From: Pseudomonas sp. MWU13-2105
GTDB taxonomy: Bacteria > Pseudomonadota > Gammaproteobacteria > Pseudomonadales > Pseudomonadaceae
DNA length: 64,000 bases
Direction of reading: 5' to 3'
NCBI RefSeq assembly: GCF_023242315.1
Contig: NZ_JALLIY010000002.1
Coordinates: forward strand, 310,001-374,000
Made by a program: the position numbers and the translations under genes. Numbering within the stretch: position 1 is the first letter of the stretch; each line of letters starts with the position of its first letter. Of this stretch, positions 53,821 through 63,445 are shown piece by piece. The notes under the pieces are model-generated. The model worked only from the letters and a program-made list of their open reading frames with translations. It had not been told where the DNA came from and ran no database searches.

Positions 53821-54708
53821 TCAGCTGCGCTTGCGCAGGCTGAGCCAGGCATCGACGCTGTACACCGCCAATCCGGTCCAGATAAACAGGAAGGCCACCA
53901 GGTTGCTGGAGGTCAGGTGTTCGTCGTACAGCAGCACGGCTAGCAGCAGGACCAGGGTCGGTGCCAGGTATTGCAGGAAACCCAGGGTGGTGTAGGGCAG
54001 GTGACGCGCCGCCGCGTTGAAGCTCACCAGCGGGATCAGCGTGACCGGGCCGGCGGCGATCAGCCACCAGGCTTGCGAGGTGCTCCAGAATTCGGCCTGG
54101 GCGCTGGTGGCGAGCGGGTGCAGCAACAGCCAGCCGAGGGCGATGGGCACCAGCATCCAGGTTTCCACCACCAGCCCCGGCAGGGCCTTGACCGGTGCCT
54201 GTTTGCGGATCAGCCCGTAGAAGCCGAAGGTCAGTGCCAGCACCAGCGAGACCCAGGGCAGGCTACCGACCTGCCAGACCTGCTGCGCCACGCCCACTGC
54301 GGCCAGGCCGACGGCGATCCATTGCAGGCGGCGCAGGCGTTCGCCCAGCAGCAGCATGCCCAGCAGCACGTTGACCAGCGGATTGATGTAGTAGCCCAGG
54401 CTGGCTTCGAGCATGCGCCCGTTATTCACCGACCAGACGTAGGTCAGCCAGTTGGCGGCAATCAGGGTCCCGCTCAGGGCCAGGACCGCCAGGCGGCGCG
54501 GATTGTCGCGCAGTTCGCGCCACCAGCCCGGGTGTTTCCAGACCATCAGCAACAGGGTGCCGAACAAGGCCGACCAGAGCACGCGGTGGATGATGATCTC
54601 GACGGCCGGTACGGCGGCGATGGCTTTGAAGTAGATCGGGAACAGGCCCCAGATGATGTAGGCGCTGAGGCCGAGGATGTACCCGCGACGCGGGTTGGCG
54701 GCTTGCAT
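53821..54708 (-). CDS. rarD: EamA-family transporter RarD
   Basis: A 295-residue ten-segment membrane protein of the drug/metabolite transporter superfamily: GYILGLSAYIIWGLFPIYFK, AVPAVEIIIHRVLWSALFGT, VNVLLGMLLLGERLRRLQWI, then FLQYLAPTLVLLLAVLLYDE. The first and last motifs are those of RarD (chloramphenicol-sensitive protein family). The substrate is unknown. ATG 54708 is the first start. It is convergent with the ACT-domain gene. Confidence 0.9.
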   Translation of the reverse strand: MQAANPRRGYILGLSAYIIWGLFPIYFKAIAAVPAVEIIIHRVLWSALFGTLLLMVWKHPGWWRELRDNPRRLAVLALSGTLIAANWLTYVWSVNNGRMLEASLGYYINPLVNVLLGMLLLGERLRRLQWIAVGLAAVGVAQQVWQVGSLPWVSLVLALTFGFYGLIRKQAPVKALPGLVVETWMLVPIALGWLLLHPLATSAQAEFWSTSQAWWLIAAGPVTLIPLVSFNAAARHLPYTTLGFLQYLAPTLVLLLAVLLYDEHLTSSNLVAFLFIWTGLAVYSVDAWLSLRKRS

Positions 54709-54789
54709 GCAGAGTCCTTGCTTAGGCTGCTGACTAATTGTGGGGGTGATGCGCTGGTCTTGGTTGGTGCGGTGAGGCTAAGGGCCCTG

Positions 54790-54907
54790 TCGCTGGCAAG
54801 CCAGCTCCTACACGGGCCGTGTAGAGCATGGGTTCCGGGCGCGTCGGGAGGGTGGCAGAGCCTGGCAAACAAACGTGCTCTTGTAGGAGCAAGCTTGCTC
54901 GCGATGG
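54790..54907. repeat. REPIN (GTAGGAGCNNGCTTGC family)
   Basis: TCGCTGGCAAGCCAGCTCC ending TACA at 54812 and TTGTAGGAGCAAGCTTGCTC at 54882-54901 form inverted arms with a long spacer of about 70 bases, in the gap between rarD and srkA. Confidence 0.65.
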
Positions 54908-54949
54908 CGTCCTTTCAGACGCCGCCGCCGCTAAATCCTGCCACAACCG

Positions 54950-55924
54950 TCAGAATAATTTCAGCGGTTCTTCATTCAATGCGGAAAGTTGTTCGCGCAA
55001 GGCCAGGACCTGATCGCCCCAGTAACGCTCGCTGCCGAACCACGGGAAGCTGTGGGGAAACGCCGGGTCGTCCCAGCGCCGTGCCAGCCAGGCGCTGTAG
55101 TGCATCAGGCGCAGGGCGCGCAGGGGCTCGATCAGCGCCAGTTCGCGGGGATTGAAGTCGTGGAATTCGCTGTAGCCGTCCATCAGCTCCGACAACTGGC
55201 CGAGGCATTCCTGGCGATCGCCGGCGAGCATCATCCACAGGTCCTGCACCGCCGGGCCCATGCGGCAGTCATCAAGGTCGACGATGTGGAACATCTCGTC
55301 GCGGCACATCATGTTGCCGGGGTGGCAATCGCCGTGAATGCGGATGTTCTGGTGTGGGGTCTCGGCGTAGACCTGTTTTACCCGCTTGAGCAGGTCGCGG
55401 GCCACGGACTCATAGGCCGGCAGCAGGCTGCGGGGAATGAAGTTGCCTTCCAGCAGGGTGGTCAGCGAGTCGTCGCCGAAGTTCTTCACTCCCAGGGCTT
55501 CGCGGTGTTCGAACGGACGGGTGGCGCCCACGGCGTGCAGGCGGCCGAGCAGTTGGCCGAGGCGATAGAGCTGGTCGAGATTGCCCGGCTCCGGTGCCCG
55601 GCCGCCCCGCCGGGGGAACAGGGTGAAGCGAAAGCCGGCGTGTTCGAACAGGCTGGCGCCGTTGTGGATCATCGGGGCGACGACGGGGATTTCGCGCTCA
55701 GCCAGCTCGAAGGTGAAGCTGTGTTCCTCGAGAATGGCCTCGTTGGTCCAGCGCTGCGGGCGGTAGAACTTGGCGATCAGCGGTTCGCTGTCTTCGATGC
55801 CCACCTGATAGACACGGTTTTCGTAGCTGTTGAGCGCCATGACCCGGGCATCACTGAGAAAGCCGATGCTTTCCACGGCGTCGAGCACCAGGTCGGGGGT
55901 GAGTGTTTCAAACGGGTGGGACAT
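54950..55924 (-). CDS. srkA: Stress response kinase SrkA (YihE/RdoA)
   Basis: A 324-residue kinase with the aminoglycoside-phosphotransferase-like fold. It has VYQVGIEDSEPLIAKFYRPQ (nucleotide-binding Lys), IRIHGDCHPGNMMCRDE (catalytic Asp and Asn) and FHIVDLDDCRMGPAVQDLWM (metal-binding DLDDC). It is a Ser/Thr protein kinase thought to protect against stress-induced death. ATG 55924 has AGGAG at 5 bases; the longer in-frame start at 55963 would be inside non-conserved sequence. Confidence 0.92.
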   Translation of the reverse strand: MSHPFETLTPDLVLDAVESIGFLSDARVMALNSYENRVYQVGIEDSEPLIAKFYRPQRWTNEAILEEHSFTFELAEREIPVVAPMIHNGASLFEHAGFRFTLFPRRGGRAPEPGNLDQLYRLGQLLGRLHAVGATRPFEHREALGVKNFGDDSLTTLLEGNFIPRSLLPAYESVARDLLKRVKQVYAETPHQNIRIHGDCHPGNMMCRDEMFHIVDLDDCRMGPAVQDLWMMLAGDRQECLGQLSELMDGYSEFHDFNPRELALIEPLRALRLMHYSAWLARRWDDPAFPHSFPWFGSERYWGDQVLALREQLSALNEEPLKLF

Positions 55925-56010
55925 GCTGACTCCTGCGGGCGGCAGGCGGCCGCGTCCGGCCAAGCATGTTAGCGCACCGGGGCGCAGAAAGGTGTCGGCT
56001 GTTCCGGCCT

Positions 56011-56103
56011 CTTCGCGGGCAAGCTCCGCTCCCGCAATATTTGAGTCAAGCCTGGATCCCGCCTACGACAGAAAACCTGTGGGAGCGGAGCTTGCCCGCG
56101 AAG
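56011..56103. repeat. REPIN (GTGGGAGCGGAGC family)
   Basis: Inverted arms at 56011-56035 and 56079-56103, in the 333-base gap between phoX and srkA. The rest of the gap holds a second element and no gene. Confidence 0.8.
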
Positions 56104-56145
56104 ACGTTGGGGTTGCGTGGCTGCTCCCCAGACCGGTCGCGGTCT

Positions 56146-56230
56146 TTGTGGGCGCCGGCGTGCCGGCGATGAGGTCCTTGAGTCCAGTATCGACCTCAGG
56201 GACGCCGTCGCCGGCAAACCAGCTCCTGCA
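56146..56230. repeat. Second REP-type pair, diverged
   Basis: TTTGTGGGCGCCGGCGTGCC and CGTCGCCGGCAAACCAGCTC are inverted arms of a different subfamily, directly next to the REPIN at 56011. Confidence 0.6.
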
Positions 56231-56257
56231 GGGGGGGGCATTTTCGAGCTGGGTTGA

Positions 56258-58159
56258 TCAGGCGCCGATAATCCCGCCATCCTCTCGCCGGATCGCCATC
56301 ACCGACGAGCGCGGCTTGCCGTTCGGCAAATGCTCGGGGAAAGTCGAGTTACCGGCCTCACCGGGATGCTGGATGCCGACGAACAAGGTCTTCTGGTCTG
56401 GCGCGAAGCTGATGCCGGTCACTTCGCAGCCCACCGGGCCGACCATGAAGCGACGGATCTCGCCGCTGGCCGGATCGGCGCAGAGCATCTGGTTGTTGCC
56501 CATGCCGGCAAAGTCCCCGGCGTTGCTGTAGTCGCCGTCGCTGAGGATCCACAGGCGGCCGGCCTTGTCGAAACCCAGGCCGTCGGGGCTGTTGAACATG
56601 TTCTGCGGGGTGATATTGGATGAGCCGGCCTTGGCCGTGCCGGGGTGCGCGGCAGGGTTGCCCGCGACCACGAACAGGTCCCAGCCAAAGGTGTTGGCGC
56701 CATGATCATTGCCGGCGGCCTGCCAGCGCAGGATCTGCCCGTAGACGTTCTTCTCCCGGGGATTCGGTCCGCCGGCTGGCATGCCCTCGTCGCCGCGCTT
56801 GGAGTTGTTGGTCAGGGTGCAGTAGACCTGGCCGTCGATGGGGCTGACGACTATCCATTCCGGACGATCCATGCGGGTGGCCTTGACCACGCTGGCGGCC
56901 AGGCGGGCGTGGATCAGCACCTCGGCCTGGCTGGCGAAACCACTGCCGGCATCGATGCCGTTCTTGCCGAAGCTCAGTTCCACCCATTCGCCAGCGCCCT
57001 TCGGCCGGTCCGGGTTACCGTCGCCGTTGTCGAACCGTGCGACATACAAGGTGCCGTGATCCAGCAGGTCGCGGTTGGCCTTGGGGTTCTTGTGATTGAT
57101 CCTGTCGCGGCTGATGAACCTGTAGATGAACTCGCCGCGTTCATCGTCGCCCATATAGACCACGGCACGGCCGTCACGGGTTTCGGCGAGGGCGGCGTTC
57201 TCGTGCTTGAAACGGCCCAGGGCGGTGCGCTTTACCGGCGTCGACTGTGGGTCGAACGGATCGATTTCCACCACCCAGCCGTGACGGTTCAGCTCGTTGG
57301 GATTCAGGGCCATGTCGAAGCGCGAATCGTGAGTGTGCCAGTTGATCTCTTTGCTGCTGGCAACGACGCCATAGCGCTTTTGCGCGGCATCGAATTTCTG
57401 TTCGGCATTACTGCTGCCGAAGCAGTCGGTGAAGTTCTCTTCGCAGGTCAGGTAGGTGCCCCAGGGGGTCTTGCCGTTGGCGCAGTTCTGGAAGGTGCCG
57501 AGGACTTTGCGACCCTGCTTGTCGGCTTGGGTCTGCAGCCAGGGATGGCCGGCTGCCGGGCCGCCGAATCGGATCGGTGTGTTGCCGTGGATCCGCCGGT
57601 TGTAGGGCGAGCCCTGGACGAAGTGCCACTGGTCGTCCTTGCGCTGTATTTCGATCACCGAGACGCCTTCGCTGGCCTGGGCCTTGCGCACGTCTTCGAG
57701 GGATTGTGGCTGGCCGCCGTGGGGGTAGAGGTAGCGGTAGTTGGTGTATTCGTTGTTGATCGCCATCAGCGCGCGGTTGTCGTCGCCGGGGAAGGGGAAC
57801 AGGCTCATGCCGTCGTTGTTGTCGCCGAACTGCACTTCCTGGGCCTGAGCGGTGCCGTTGCCGCTCGGGTCGAAGGCCGGGCCGTTCTTGGTCAGCGGTT
57901 GGCCCCAGCTGATCAGCACTTGTCCGCTGTAACCCGGGGGCAATGTAAGCGTATCGGTGCTGGCGGCCGGGATGCTGTCGAAGCCCAGCAGTTTGCCGGA
58001 GGCTGCGCCGACACTGGCGGCCATCACGCTGCGGGTCAGCAGGTTGCCGCCGAGGAACATCGCCGCGCCGCACAAGGCGCCGGCACTGATAAAGCCACGA
58101 CGGCTGAGGCCGACCATCTGTTCCAGGTCGGTCGGTTGGTTTTCGTCTAAGAGATTCAT
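56258..58159 (-). CDS. phoX: PhoX-family alkaline phosphatase (DUF839)
   Basis: A 633-residue Tat-exported protein. Twin-arginine motif SRRGFIS (about residues 19-25) precedes a hydrophobic stretch ending near VMA. PhoX motifs follow: NEYTNYRYLYPHGG, GTYLTCEENFTDCFG, TKPGG-like spacing replaced by HAMNLNPNELNRHGWVVEID-type region (RFDMALNPNELNRHGWVVEI), and MFNSPDGLGFDKAGRLWILS. PhoX enzymes use calcium and iron to hydrolyse phosphomonoesters in the periplasm, often under phosphate starvation; no Pho box was found upstream. Full length for the family. Confidence 0.88.
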   Translation of the reverse strand: MNLLDENQPTDLEQMVGLSRRGFISAGALCGAAMFLGGNLLTRSVMAASVGAASGKLLGFDSIPAASTDTLTLPPGYSGQVLISWGQPLTKNGPAFDPSGNGTAQAQEVQFGDNNDGMSLFPFPGDDNRALMAINNEYTNYRYLYPHGGQPQSLEDVRKAQASEGVSVIEIQRKDDQWHFVQGSPYNRRIHGNTPIRFGGPAAGHPWLQTQADKQGRKVLGTFQNCANGKTPWGTYLTCEENFTDCFGSSNAEQKFDAAQKRYGVVASSKEINWHTHDSRFDMALNPNELNRHGWVVEIDPFDPQSTPVKRTALGRFKHENAALAETRDGRAVVYMGDDERGEFIYRFISRDRINHKNPKANRDLLDHGTLYVARFDNGDGNPDRPKGAGEWVELSFGKNGIDAGSGFASQAEVLIHARLAASVVKATRMDRPEWIVVSPIDGQVYCTLTNNSKRGDEGMPAGGPNPREKNVYGQILRWQAAGNDHGANTFGWDLFVVAGNPAAHPGTAKAGSSNITPQNMFNSPDGLGFDKAGRLWILSDGDYSNAGDFAGMGNNQMLCADPASGEIRRFMVGPVGCEVTGISFAPDQKTLFVGIQHPGEAGNSTFPEHLPNGKPRSSVMAIRREDGGIIGA

Positions 58160-58248
58160 GATCAGGCTCCCTGCGGGTCAGGGGCTCACCTTAGTAATGC
58201 GTTGTGACGGATTTGTTGCAGGAAAAGCGGGGGATCACTGCGCGATCG

Positions 58249-58316
58249 ATCGCCGGCAAGCCGGCTCCTACAAGGGGGATGCGCTCTTCGGTAGGAGCCG
58301 GCTTGCTGGCGATGGC
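58249..58316. repeat. REPIN (GTAGGAGCCGGCTTGC family)
   Basis: ATCGCCGGCAAGCCGGCTCC and GGTAGGAGCCGGCTTGCTGG are inverted arms with a spacer of about 20 bases, filling much of the gap between modE and phoX. Confidence 0.8.
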
Positions 58317-58317
58317 C

Positions 58318-59082
58318 TCATAACGGTGTGCCCAGAATCACCAGGGACGGTGCAAACACCGTCTGCACCGGGCTTCCGACCCCCAAGCCGAGATTTTTTA
58401 TCTGCTCCGGTGCTGCCAGCGCACAGAGAGTTTGTCCGTTCGCCAGCGCGATCCTGACTTCCGAAGGTCCGTCTTCATCCGCGGAAATTTCCTCGATTTG
58501 ACCGGCCAGAGAATTGTGTCCAGATTTTGCCGGCTGCCCGATTGCATCCAATTCCAGCCAGCCGGCCTTGATCAGGGCGACCACTTCGGTGCCGCTTGCC
58601 AACTCCAGGCGCAGGGTGCTGTCATGGGTGATCTGCGCCCGCAGCGTGAGCCCCCCGGCCAAGGCCAGGCGCACCAGGTCGTTGCGTCCTTGGCTGGTGA
58701 TGTCCTGCACGGTGCCGTGGAGTTGGTTACGGGCGCTGGTGCGCAGCATCAGGCGGCCAAGCAGGTCGAGGTCGCCGCTGTCTTCGGCGGCCGCGAGGAC
58801 CTGGGCCTGGATAGTTTGCAACCGTTGGTAAAGACGCAGCACCCGTTCGCCCTCGGCGGACAACTTTGCGCCACCGCCGCCCTTGCCGCCGACGCTACGT
58901 TCCACCAGGGGTTTCTGGGCCAGGTTGTTCAACTCGTCGATGGCGTCCCAGGCCGCCTTGTAGCTGAGGCCGGCACTTTTCGCGGCGCGGGTGATCGAGC
59001 CCTGTTCGGCGATATGTTGCAGCAGGGCGATGCGTTGTGGTCGGCGGACGATGTGTTGGGTCAGCAGGACGGGCAGGGACAT
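58318..59082 (-). CDS. modE: ModE-family molybdate-responsive regulator
   Basis: A 254-residue regulator. The winged-helix N-terminus has ALLQHIAEQGSITRAAKSAG and SYKAAWDAIDELNNLAQKPL followed by GGKGGGGAKLSAEGERVL, characteristic of ModE. Two C-terminal Mop (TOBE) domains (ARNQLHGTVQDITSQGRNDL and KSGHNSLAGQIEEISADEDG) bind molybdate. ModE represses modABC and controls molybdoenzyme genes. None of those genes is in the window, so it acts at a distance. The start has CAGGG upstream. Confidence 0.93.
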   Translation of the reverse strand: MSLPVLLTQHIVRRPQRIALLQHIAEQGSITRAAKSAGLSYKAAWDAIDELNNLAQKPLVERSVGGKGGGGAKLSAEGERVLRLYQRLQTIQAQVLAAAEDSGDLDLLGRLMLRTSARNQLHGTVQDITSQGRNDLVRLALAGGLTLRAQITHDSTLRLELASGTEVVALIKAGWLELDAIGQPAKSGHNSLAGQIEEISADEDGPSEVRIALANGQTLCALAAPEQIKNLGLGVGSPVQTVFAPSLVILGTPL

Positions 59083-59293
59083 GGGACGGACTTCGGGTGG
59101 CAGGCGGTATTGGGCAAGGTGCCTCTCGGTATCCGCGACGTCAAGCCGAACGCGGCTTCTGTAGGCGCCGGCTTGCCGACGATGAGGCCCGGTAATCCTT
59201 GTATAGGCCTTGTGGACGCTATCGCCGCGCTGCGGCGTCCTGACAATCCCTGATTCCGCCTGGTTAAGAGCGATCTTGAGTTTGGCCGAGATT

Positions 59294-59442
59294 TGTGGAA
59301 AGCGGGTTTGTCGGAATGCCGCACCGCCGCTCCTGGGCGCGAAGCGGCCCTAAAACCTGGGCGCGCCGTGTGTCCGGTCAACCGAGTTGAGCGGTTTTGC
59401 GGCCGCTTCGCAGCCGAACGCGGGCAAGCCCGCTCGCCACAA
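59294..59442. repeat. Composite REP-type element, copy 4 (diverged)
   Basis: TTGTGGAAAGCGGGTTTGTCGG-type left arm is decayed; the right arm GCGGGCAAGCCCGCTCGCCACAA is intact. The inner arms are GGGCGCGAAGCGGCCC-like and GCGGCCGCTTCGCAGCCG. Further half elements lie at about 59158 and 59470. The 430-base modE/comF gap holds only these repeats. Confidence 0.7.
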
Positions 59443-59512
59443 GACCGCGTTCTGTTTCGAATTTGACTGATAAGCCGGCTCGCCACAGGTTTTGTTGGTG
59501 TCCCTGGGACGG

Positions 59513-60250
59513 CTAGCGGCTTTCCGGGCTCGGTGTCCGCGCCAGGCAATAGACATCGACCCGTCGCGCACCTTCCTTCATCAGCAGTCGGGCCAGGCTT
59601 TCGGTGGTGGCGCCGGTGGTCAGCACATCGTCCACCAGCGCCAGGTGCAGGCCTTCGACCTGTGCACCGGGCGCCAAGGCAAAGGCGTTCAACAGGTTGC
59701 GTCGGCGAGCCCTGGCATCCAGTTCCTGTTGCGCGATGGTGTCCTGAACACGCAGTAGAAAGTGTTCATCTGCGGAGATTTCCAGGTTCTGGCTCAGCCA
59801 GGTCGCGAGCATCGCCGCCTGGTTGTAACCCCGTTGACGCAAGCGCCGGGTCGCCATGGGTACCGGCAGCAACAGCTCCGGCCTTGGCAAGCCATCGTCA
59901 AAGCGCACGCGCAACGCCTGGGCCAGCAACTCCCCCAGCAGTCGCCCCAACGGCCATTGGCTCTGGTGCTTGAAACGGGTGATCAGGCTGTCCAGCGGGA
60001 AACGGTAGGTCCAGGGTGCTATCACCTGCTCGAAGGCCGGCGGCTGCTTGAGGCACTGCCCGCAGGTCAGCCCCGCCGCCGACAAGGGCAGGGCGCAGAC
60101 CTGGCACGCATCCATCAACCAGGGCAGCTCGCTCTCGCAGGGGGTACAGATCGGGTGAGGGGTGTCGGTGGCCTCATCGCACAACAAACAAGTTTGTTTG
60201 TTTTTTAACCAGATGTAAACCGGTCCTGTGTATCGTGGTTGACAGTGCAT
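59513..60250 (-). CDS. comF: ComF-family phosphoribosyltransferase-like protein
   Basis: A 245-residue protein. Two N-terminal zinc-ribbon pairs are CLLC...CTPC (residues 20-38) and CQVC...CGQC. The PRTase core has LITRFKHQSQWPLGRLLGEL, LLPVPMATRRLRQRGYNQAA (the RGYNQA box) and the phosphoribosyl loop LALVDDVLTTGATTES. ComF takes part in DNA uptake in competent bacteria; in Pseudomonas its role is uncertain. It is transcribed divergently from bioB, and its first codons lie next to a probable BirA operator. Confidence 0.88.
   Translation of the reverse strand: MHCQPRYTGPVYIWLKNKQTCLLCDEATDTPHPICTPCESELPWLMDACQVCALPLSAAGLTCGQCLKQPPAFEQVIAPWTYRFPLDSLITRFKHQSQWPLGRLLGELLAQALRVRFDDGLPRPELLLPVPMATRRLRQRGYNQAAMLATWLSQNLEISADEHFLLRVQDTIAQQELDARARRRNLLNAFALAPGAQVEGLHLALVDDVLTTGATTESLARLLMKEGARRVDVYCLARTPSPESR
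60213..60245. promoter_or_regulatory. Candidate BirA operator
   Basis: ATGTAAACC (60213-60221), 15 bases, then GGTTGACAG (60237-60245). The known BirA operator is TTGTAAACC-N14-16-GGTTTACAA; halves match at seven of eight core positions and the spacing is correct. It lies within the first codons of comF and about 100 bases before the bioB start. Confidence 0.72.
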
Positions 60251-60344
60251 GCGTCTTCCTTAAATATGCCGAGCATCCGTGTCGCGTCTGTGGGTATTCC
60301 TTTGCCCCAGCCGCTTGCCCAGCATAAAACAAGGAACTCCGCCG

Positions 60345-61400
60345 ATGAGCGCCAGCATCACCGCCACTTTGCGTCACGATTGGTCTTTGGCCGAGGTCAA
60401 GGCTCTGTTCGTCAAGCCGTTCAACGACCTGCTGTTCCAGGCCCAGACCGTGCACCGCGCGCACTTCGACGCCAATCGCGTGCAAGTGTCGACCCTGCTG
60501 TCGATCAAGACCGGCGCCTGCCCGGAAGACTGCAAGTACTGTCCGCAGTCCGGCCACTACAACACCGGGCTGGAAAAAGAAAAGCTGATGGAAGTGCAGA
60601 AGGTGCTGGAGGAGGCCGCGCGGGCCAAGGCCATAGGTTCGACCCGCTTCTGCATGGGCGCGGCGTGGAAACACCCGTCGGCCAAGGACATGCCTTACGT
60701 GCTGCAGATGGTCAAGGGGGTGAAGGCCATGGGCCTGGAAACCTGCATGACCCTGGGCAAGCTCGACCAGGACCAGACCGCCGCCCTGGCCGACGCCGGC
60801 CTGGACTACTACAACCACAACCTCGATACCTCGCCGGAGTTCTACGGCAGCATCATCACCACCCGTACCTACAGCGAGCGCCTGCAGACCTTGGCCTATG
60901 TCCGCGATGCCGGGATGAAGATCTGCTCCGGCGGTATCCTCGGCATGGGTGAGTCCCTCGACGACCGCGCCGGGCTGCTGATCCAGCTGGCGAACCTGCC
61001 GGAACACCCGGAATCGGTGCCGATCAACATGCTGGTCAAGGTCGCCGGTACACCGCTGGAAAATGCCGATGACGTCGATCCGTTCGATTTCATCCGCATG
61101 CTCGCGGTGGCGCGGATCCTCATGCCGCAATCCCACGTCCGCCTGTCGGCGGGCCGTGAGGCGATGAATGACCAGATGCAGGCCCTGGCGTTTTTCGCCG
61201 GTGCCAACTCGATCTTCTACGGCGATAAATTGCTGACCACCGCCAACCCGCAGGCCGACAAGGACATGCAGTTGTTCACGCGCCTGGGCATCCTCCCCGA
61301 GGCCCGTGAAGAGCACGCCGACGAAGTGCACCAGGCGGCCATCGAGCAGGCCCTGGTGGAGCAAAAGAGCAGCGAGCAGTTCTACAACGCCGCTATCTGA
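60345..61400 (+). CDS. bioB: Biotin synthase BioB
   Basis: A 351-residue radical SAM enzyme. The SAM-binding cluster is [15 protein letters not shown] (C-x3-C-x2-C). [38 protein letters not shown] and GEAMNDQ-type motif ([12 protein letters not shown]) are as in other BioB proteins. It inserts sulfur into dethiobiotin to give biotin. ATG 60345 has AAGGA upstream. It heads bioBFHC and is probably repressed by BirA through the operator between it and comF. A REP-type hairpin separates it from bioF. Confidence 0.97.
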   Translation: MSASITATLRHDWSLAEVKALFVKPFNDLLFQAQTVHRAHFDANRVQVSTLLSIKTGACPEDCKYCPQSGHYNTGLEKEKLMEVQKVLEEAARAKAIGSTRFCMGAAWKHPSAKDMPYVLQMVKGVKAMGLETCMTLGKLDQDQTAALADAGLDYYNHNLDTSPEFYGSIITTRTYSERLQTLAYVRDAGMKICSGGILGMGESLDDRAGLLIQLANLPEHPESVPINMLVKVAGTPLENADDVDPFDFIRMLAVARILMPQSHVRLSAGREAMNDQMQALAFFAGANSIFYGDKLLTTANPQADKDMQLFTRLGILPEAREEHADEVHQAAIEQALVEQKSSEQFYNAAI

Positions 61401-61421
61401 TCACCCAAGACACCGCTCGGC

Positions 61422-61499
61422 TGTGTGGGAGCAGGATTTATCCGCGAAGCTTTTAGCGATCTTGAAGACGCCTTCGCGGATGAATCCTGCTCCCACACA
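61422..61499. repeat. REPIN between bioB and bioF
   Basis: TGTGTGGGAGCAGGATTTAT and its complement form long inverted arms (61422 and 61499 ends) with a spacer of about 20 bases inside the bio operon. The bioF ribosome site GAGG begins about 23 bases later. Confidence 0.8.
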
Positions 61500-61530
61500 G
61501 TGTTCTTCGGATCGCATCTGCGAGGCCCCA

Positions 61531-62721
61531 ATGTCCTTCGATCTCGCTGCCCGGCTGTCCGCCCGGCGTGCCGAAAACCTCTATCGCCAGCGCCCGCTGC
61601 TGGAGAGTCCGCAAGGCCCGCAAGTGGTGGTCGATGGCCAGCCCCTGCTGGCCTTCTGTAACAACGATTACCTGGGCCTGGCCAATCATCCGCAGGTCGT
61701 CGAAGCCTGGCAGGCCGGCGCGGCGCGCTGGGGTGTCGGCGGCGGTGCATCGCACCTGGTGATCGGTCACAGCGGGCCGCATCATGCGCTGGAAGAGGCG
61801 CTGGCCGATCTCACCGGTCGGCCACGTGCGCTGTTGTTCACCACCGGCTACATGGCCAACCTCGGTGCGGTCACGGCGTTGGTCGGGCAAGGCGACACGG
61901 TGCTGGAGGACCGTCTCAACCATGCGTCGCTGCTGGATGCCGGGTTGCTCTCGGGGGCACGCTTCAACCGTTACCTGCACAACGACGCCGCCAGCCTCGC
62001 CAAGCGCCTGGAGAAAGCCAGCGGCAATACCCTGGTGGTCACCGACGGGGTCTTCAGCATGGACGGCGACCTCGCCGACTTGCCGGCCCTGGCCCGTGAA
62101 GCGCGGGCCAAGGGCGCCTGGCTGATGGTCGACGATGCCCACGGTTTCGGCCCGCTGGGGGCCAACGGCGGCGGCATTGTCGAGCATTTCGGTCTGAGCC
62201 AGGAAGACGTGCCGGTATTGGTCGGTACCCTTGGCAAGGCCTTCGGCACGTCCGGCGCCTTCGTCGCCGGCAGTGAGGAGTTGATCGAAAGCCTGATCCA
62301 GTTCGCCCGGCCCTACATCTATACCACCAGCCAACCGCCGGCCCTGGCCTGCGCGACGTTGAAGAGTCTGGAACTGTTGCGCACCGAACACTGGCGGCGC
62401 GAGCACTTGAATGGGCTGATCCGCCAGTTCCGCCAGGGCGCCGAACAGATCGGCCTGACCCTGATGGACAGCTTCACCCCGATCCAGCCGATCCTGATCG
62501 GCGACAGCGGCCGGGCGCTGCGCTTCTCGCAACTGTTGCGTGAGCGCGGGCTGATGGTCACGGCGATTCGTCCGCCGACCGTCCCGGCGGGCAGTGCCCG
62601 GCTGCGGGTGACCTTGTCCGCGGCTCACAGCGAGGCGCAGGTGCAGCTATTGTTAGAGGGGCTGGCCGCGTGTTTCAGCGTGTTGGGCCCCTTTGAGCCG
62701 TTGGAGCCGAACCATGCGTGA
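61531..62721 (+). CDS. bioF: 8-amino-7-oxononanoate synthase BioF
   Basis: A 396-residue PLP enzyme of the alpha-oxoamine synthase family. It has [52 protein letters not shown] (Asp to the PLP ring) and [18 protein letters not shown], whose Lys binds PLP. It condenses pimeloyl-ACP with alanine. ATG 61531 has GAGG at 6 bases. It overlaps bioH by eight bases, so these two are coupled. Confidence 0.96.
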   Translation: MSFDLAARLSARRAENLYRQRPLLESPQGPQVVVDGQPLLAFCNNDYLGLANHPQVVEAWQAGAARWGVGGGASHLVIGHSGPHHALEEALADLTGRPRALLFTTGYMANLGAVTALVGQGDTVLEDRLNHASLLDAGLLSGARFNRYLHNDAASLAKRLEKASGNTLVVTDGVFSMDGDLADLPALAREARAKGAWLMVDDAHGFGPLGANGGGIVEHFGLSQEDVPVLVGTLGKAFGTSGAFVAGSEELIESLIQFARPYIYTTSQPPALACATLKSLELLRTEHWRREHLNGLIRQFRQGAEQIGLTLMDSFTPIQPILIGDSGRALRFSQLLRERGLMVTAIRPPTVPAGSARLRVTLSAAHSEAQVQLLLEGLAACFSVLGPFEPLEPNHA

Positions 62722-63445
62722 TCGTCTGATCCTGTTGCCCGGTTGGGGCCTCGGCATCTCGCCGCTGGAGCCCCTGGCCGCCGCCTTGCGCGGGCTGGAT
62801 GAACACTTGCGGGTGGAAATCGAACCCTTGCCGGAACTGGTCTCGGGGGACCCCGACGAGTGGCTCGACGAACTCGATGCGAGCCTGCCGGACAACGCCT
62901 GGCTGGGCGGTTGGTCCCTGGGCGGGATGCTTGCCTCGGCGTTGGCGACCCGCCGTGGCGAGCGCTGTTGCGGCTTGCTGACATTGGCGAGCAACCCGTG
63001 TTTCGTGGTCAGTGACGGCTGGTCCGCGGCGATGCCGAACGACACCTTCGACCTGTTCCTGGCCGGCTGTCGCGCCGATCCGCAAACCACCCTCAAGCGC
63101 TTCAGTCTGCTCTGCGCCCAGGGTTCGGCGGACCCGCGCGGGCAGGCGCGACTGCTCCTGGGCGGTGCGCCGCATGCCACGCCAGCAAGCCTGTTGAACG
63201 GGCTGGAGGTGTTGGCACAACTGGACACTCGCCAGGCCCTGCAAGCCTATCGCGGTCCGCAACTGCACCTGTTCGCCGGCCAGGATGGCCTGGTGCCGGC
63301 GGAGGCCGCCGGTGATTTGCTGGCGCTGTTGCCGGATGTCGAAATCGGCCTGATCGAACAGGCTGGCCACGCCTTTCTACTGGACGACCCCCACGGAGTG
63401 GCGGGGGCTATCCAGGCTTTTTTGCATGAGTCCGGTGATGACTGA
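62714..63445 (+). CDS. bioH: Pimeloyl-ACP methyl ester carboxylesterase BioH
   Basis: A 243-residue alpha/beta hydrolase. The nucleophile Ser is in GGWSLGGML, the acid in [11 protein letters not shown] and the base His in [11 protein letters not shown]. It removes the methyl ester placed by BioC to release pimeloyl-ACP for BioF. ATG 62714 overlaps bioF by eight bases; the longer frame upstream is within bioF and not conserved. Gene order bioF-bioH-bioC is usual for Pseudomonas. Confidence 0.93.
   Translation: MRDRLILLPGWGLGISPLEPLAAALRGLDEHLRVEIEPLPELVSGDPDEWLDELDASLPDNAWLGGWSLGGMLASALATRRGERCCGLLTLASNPCFVVSDGWSAAMPNDTFDLFLAGCRADPQTTLKRFSLLCAQGSADPRGQARLLLGGAPHATPASLLNGLEVLAQLDTRQALQAYRGPQLHLFAGQDGLVPAEAAGDLLALLPDVEIGLIEQAGHAFLLDDPHGVAGAIQAFLHESGDD

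Noticed and set aside
53723..53995. 90-residue plus-strand ORF in the gcvR/rarD gap
   Set aside because: Overlaps the rarD 3' end and DnaA boxes and has no motif.
56645..58150. 501-residue plus-strand ORF opposite phoX
   Set aside because: No ribosome site or recognisable motif; phoX with Tat signal is certain.
60184..60205. AACAAAC-AA-GTTTGTT inverted repeat near the comF start
   Set aside because: It lies within comF codons for KNKQTC, has a short 7-bp arm and is less convincing than the adjacent BirA-type operator.
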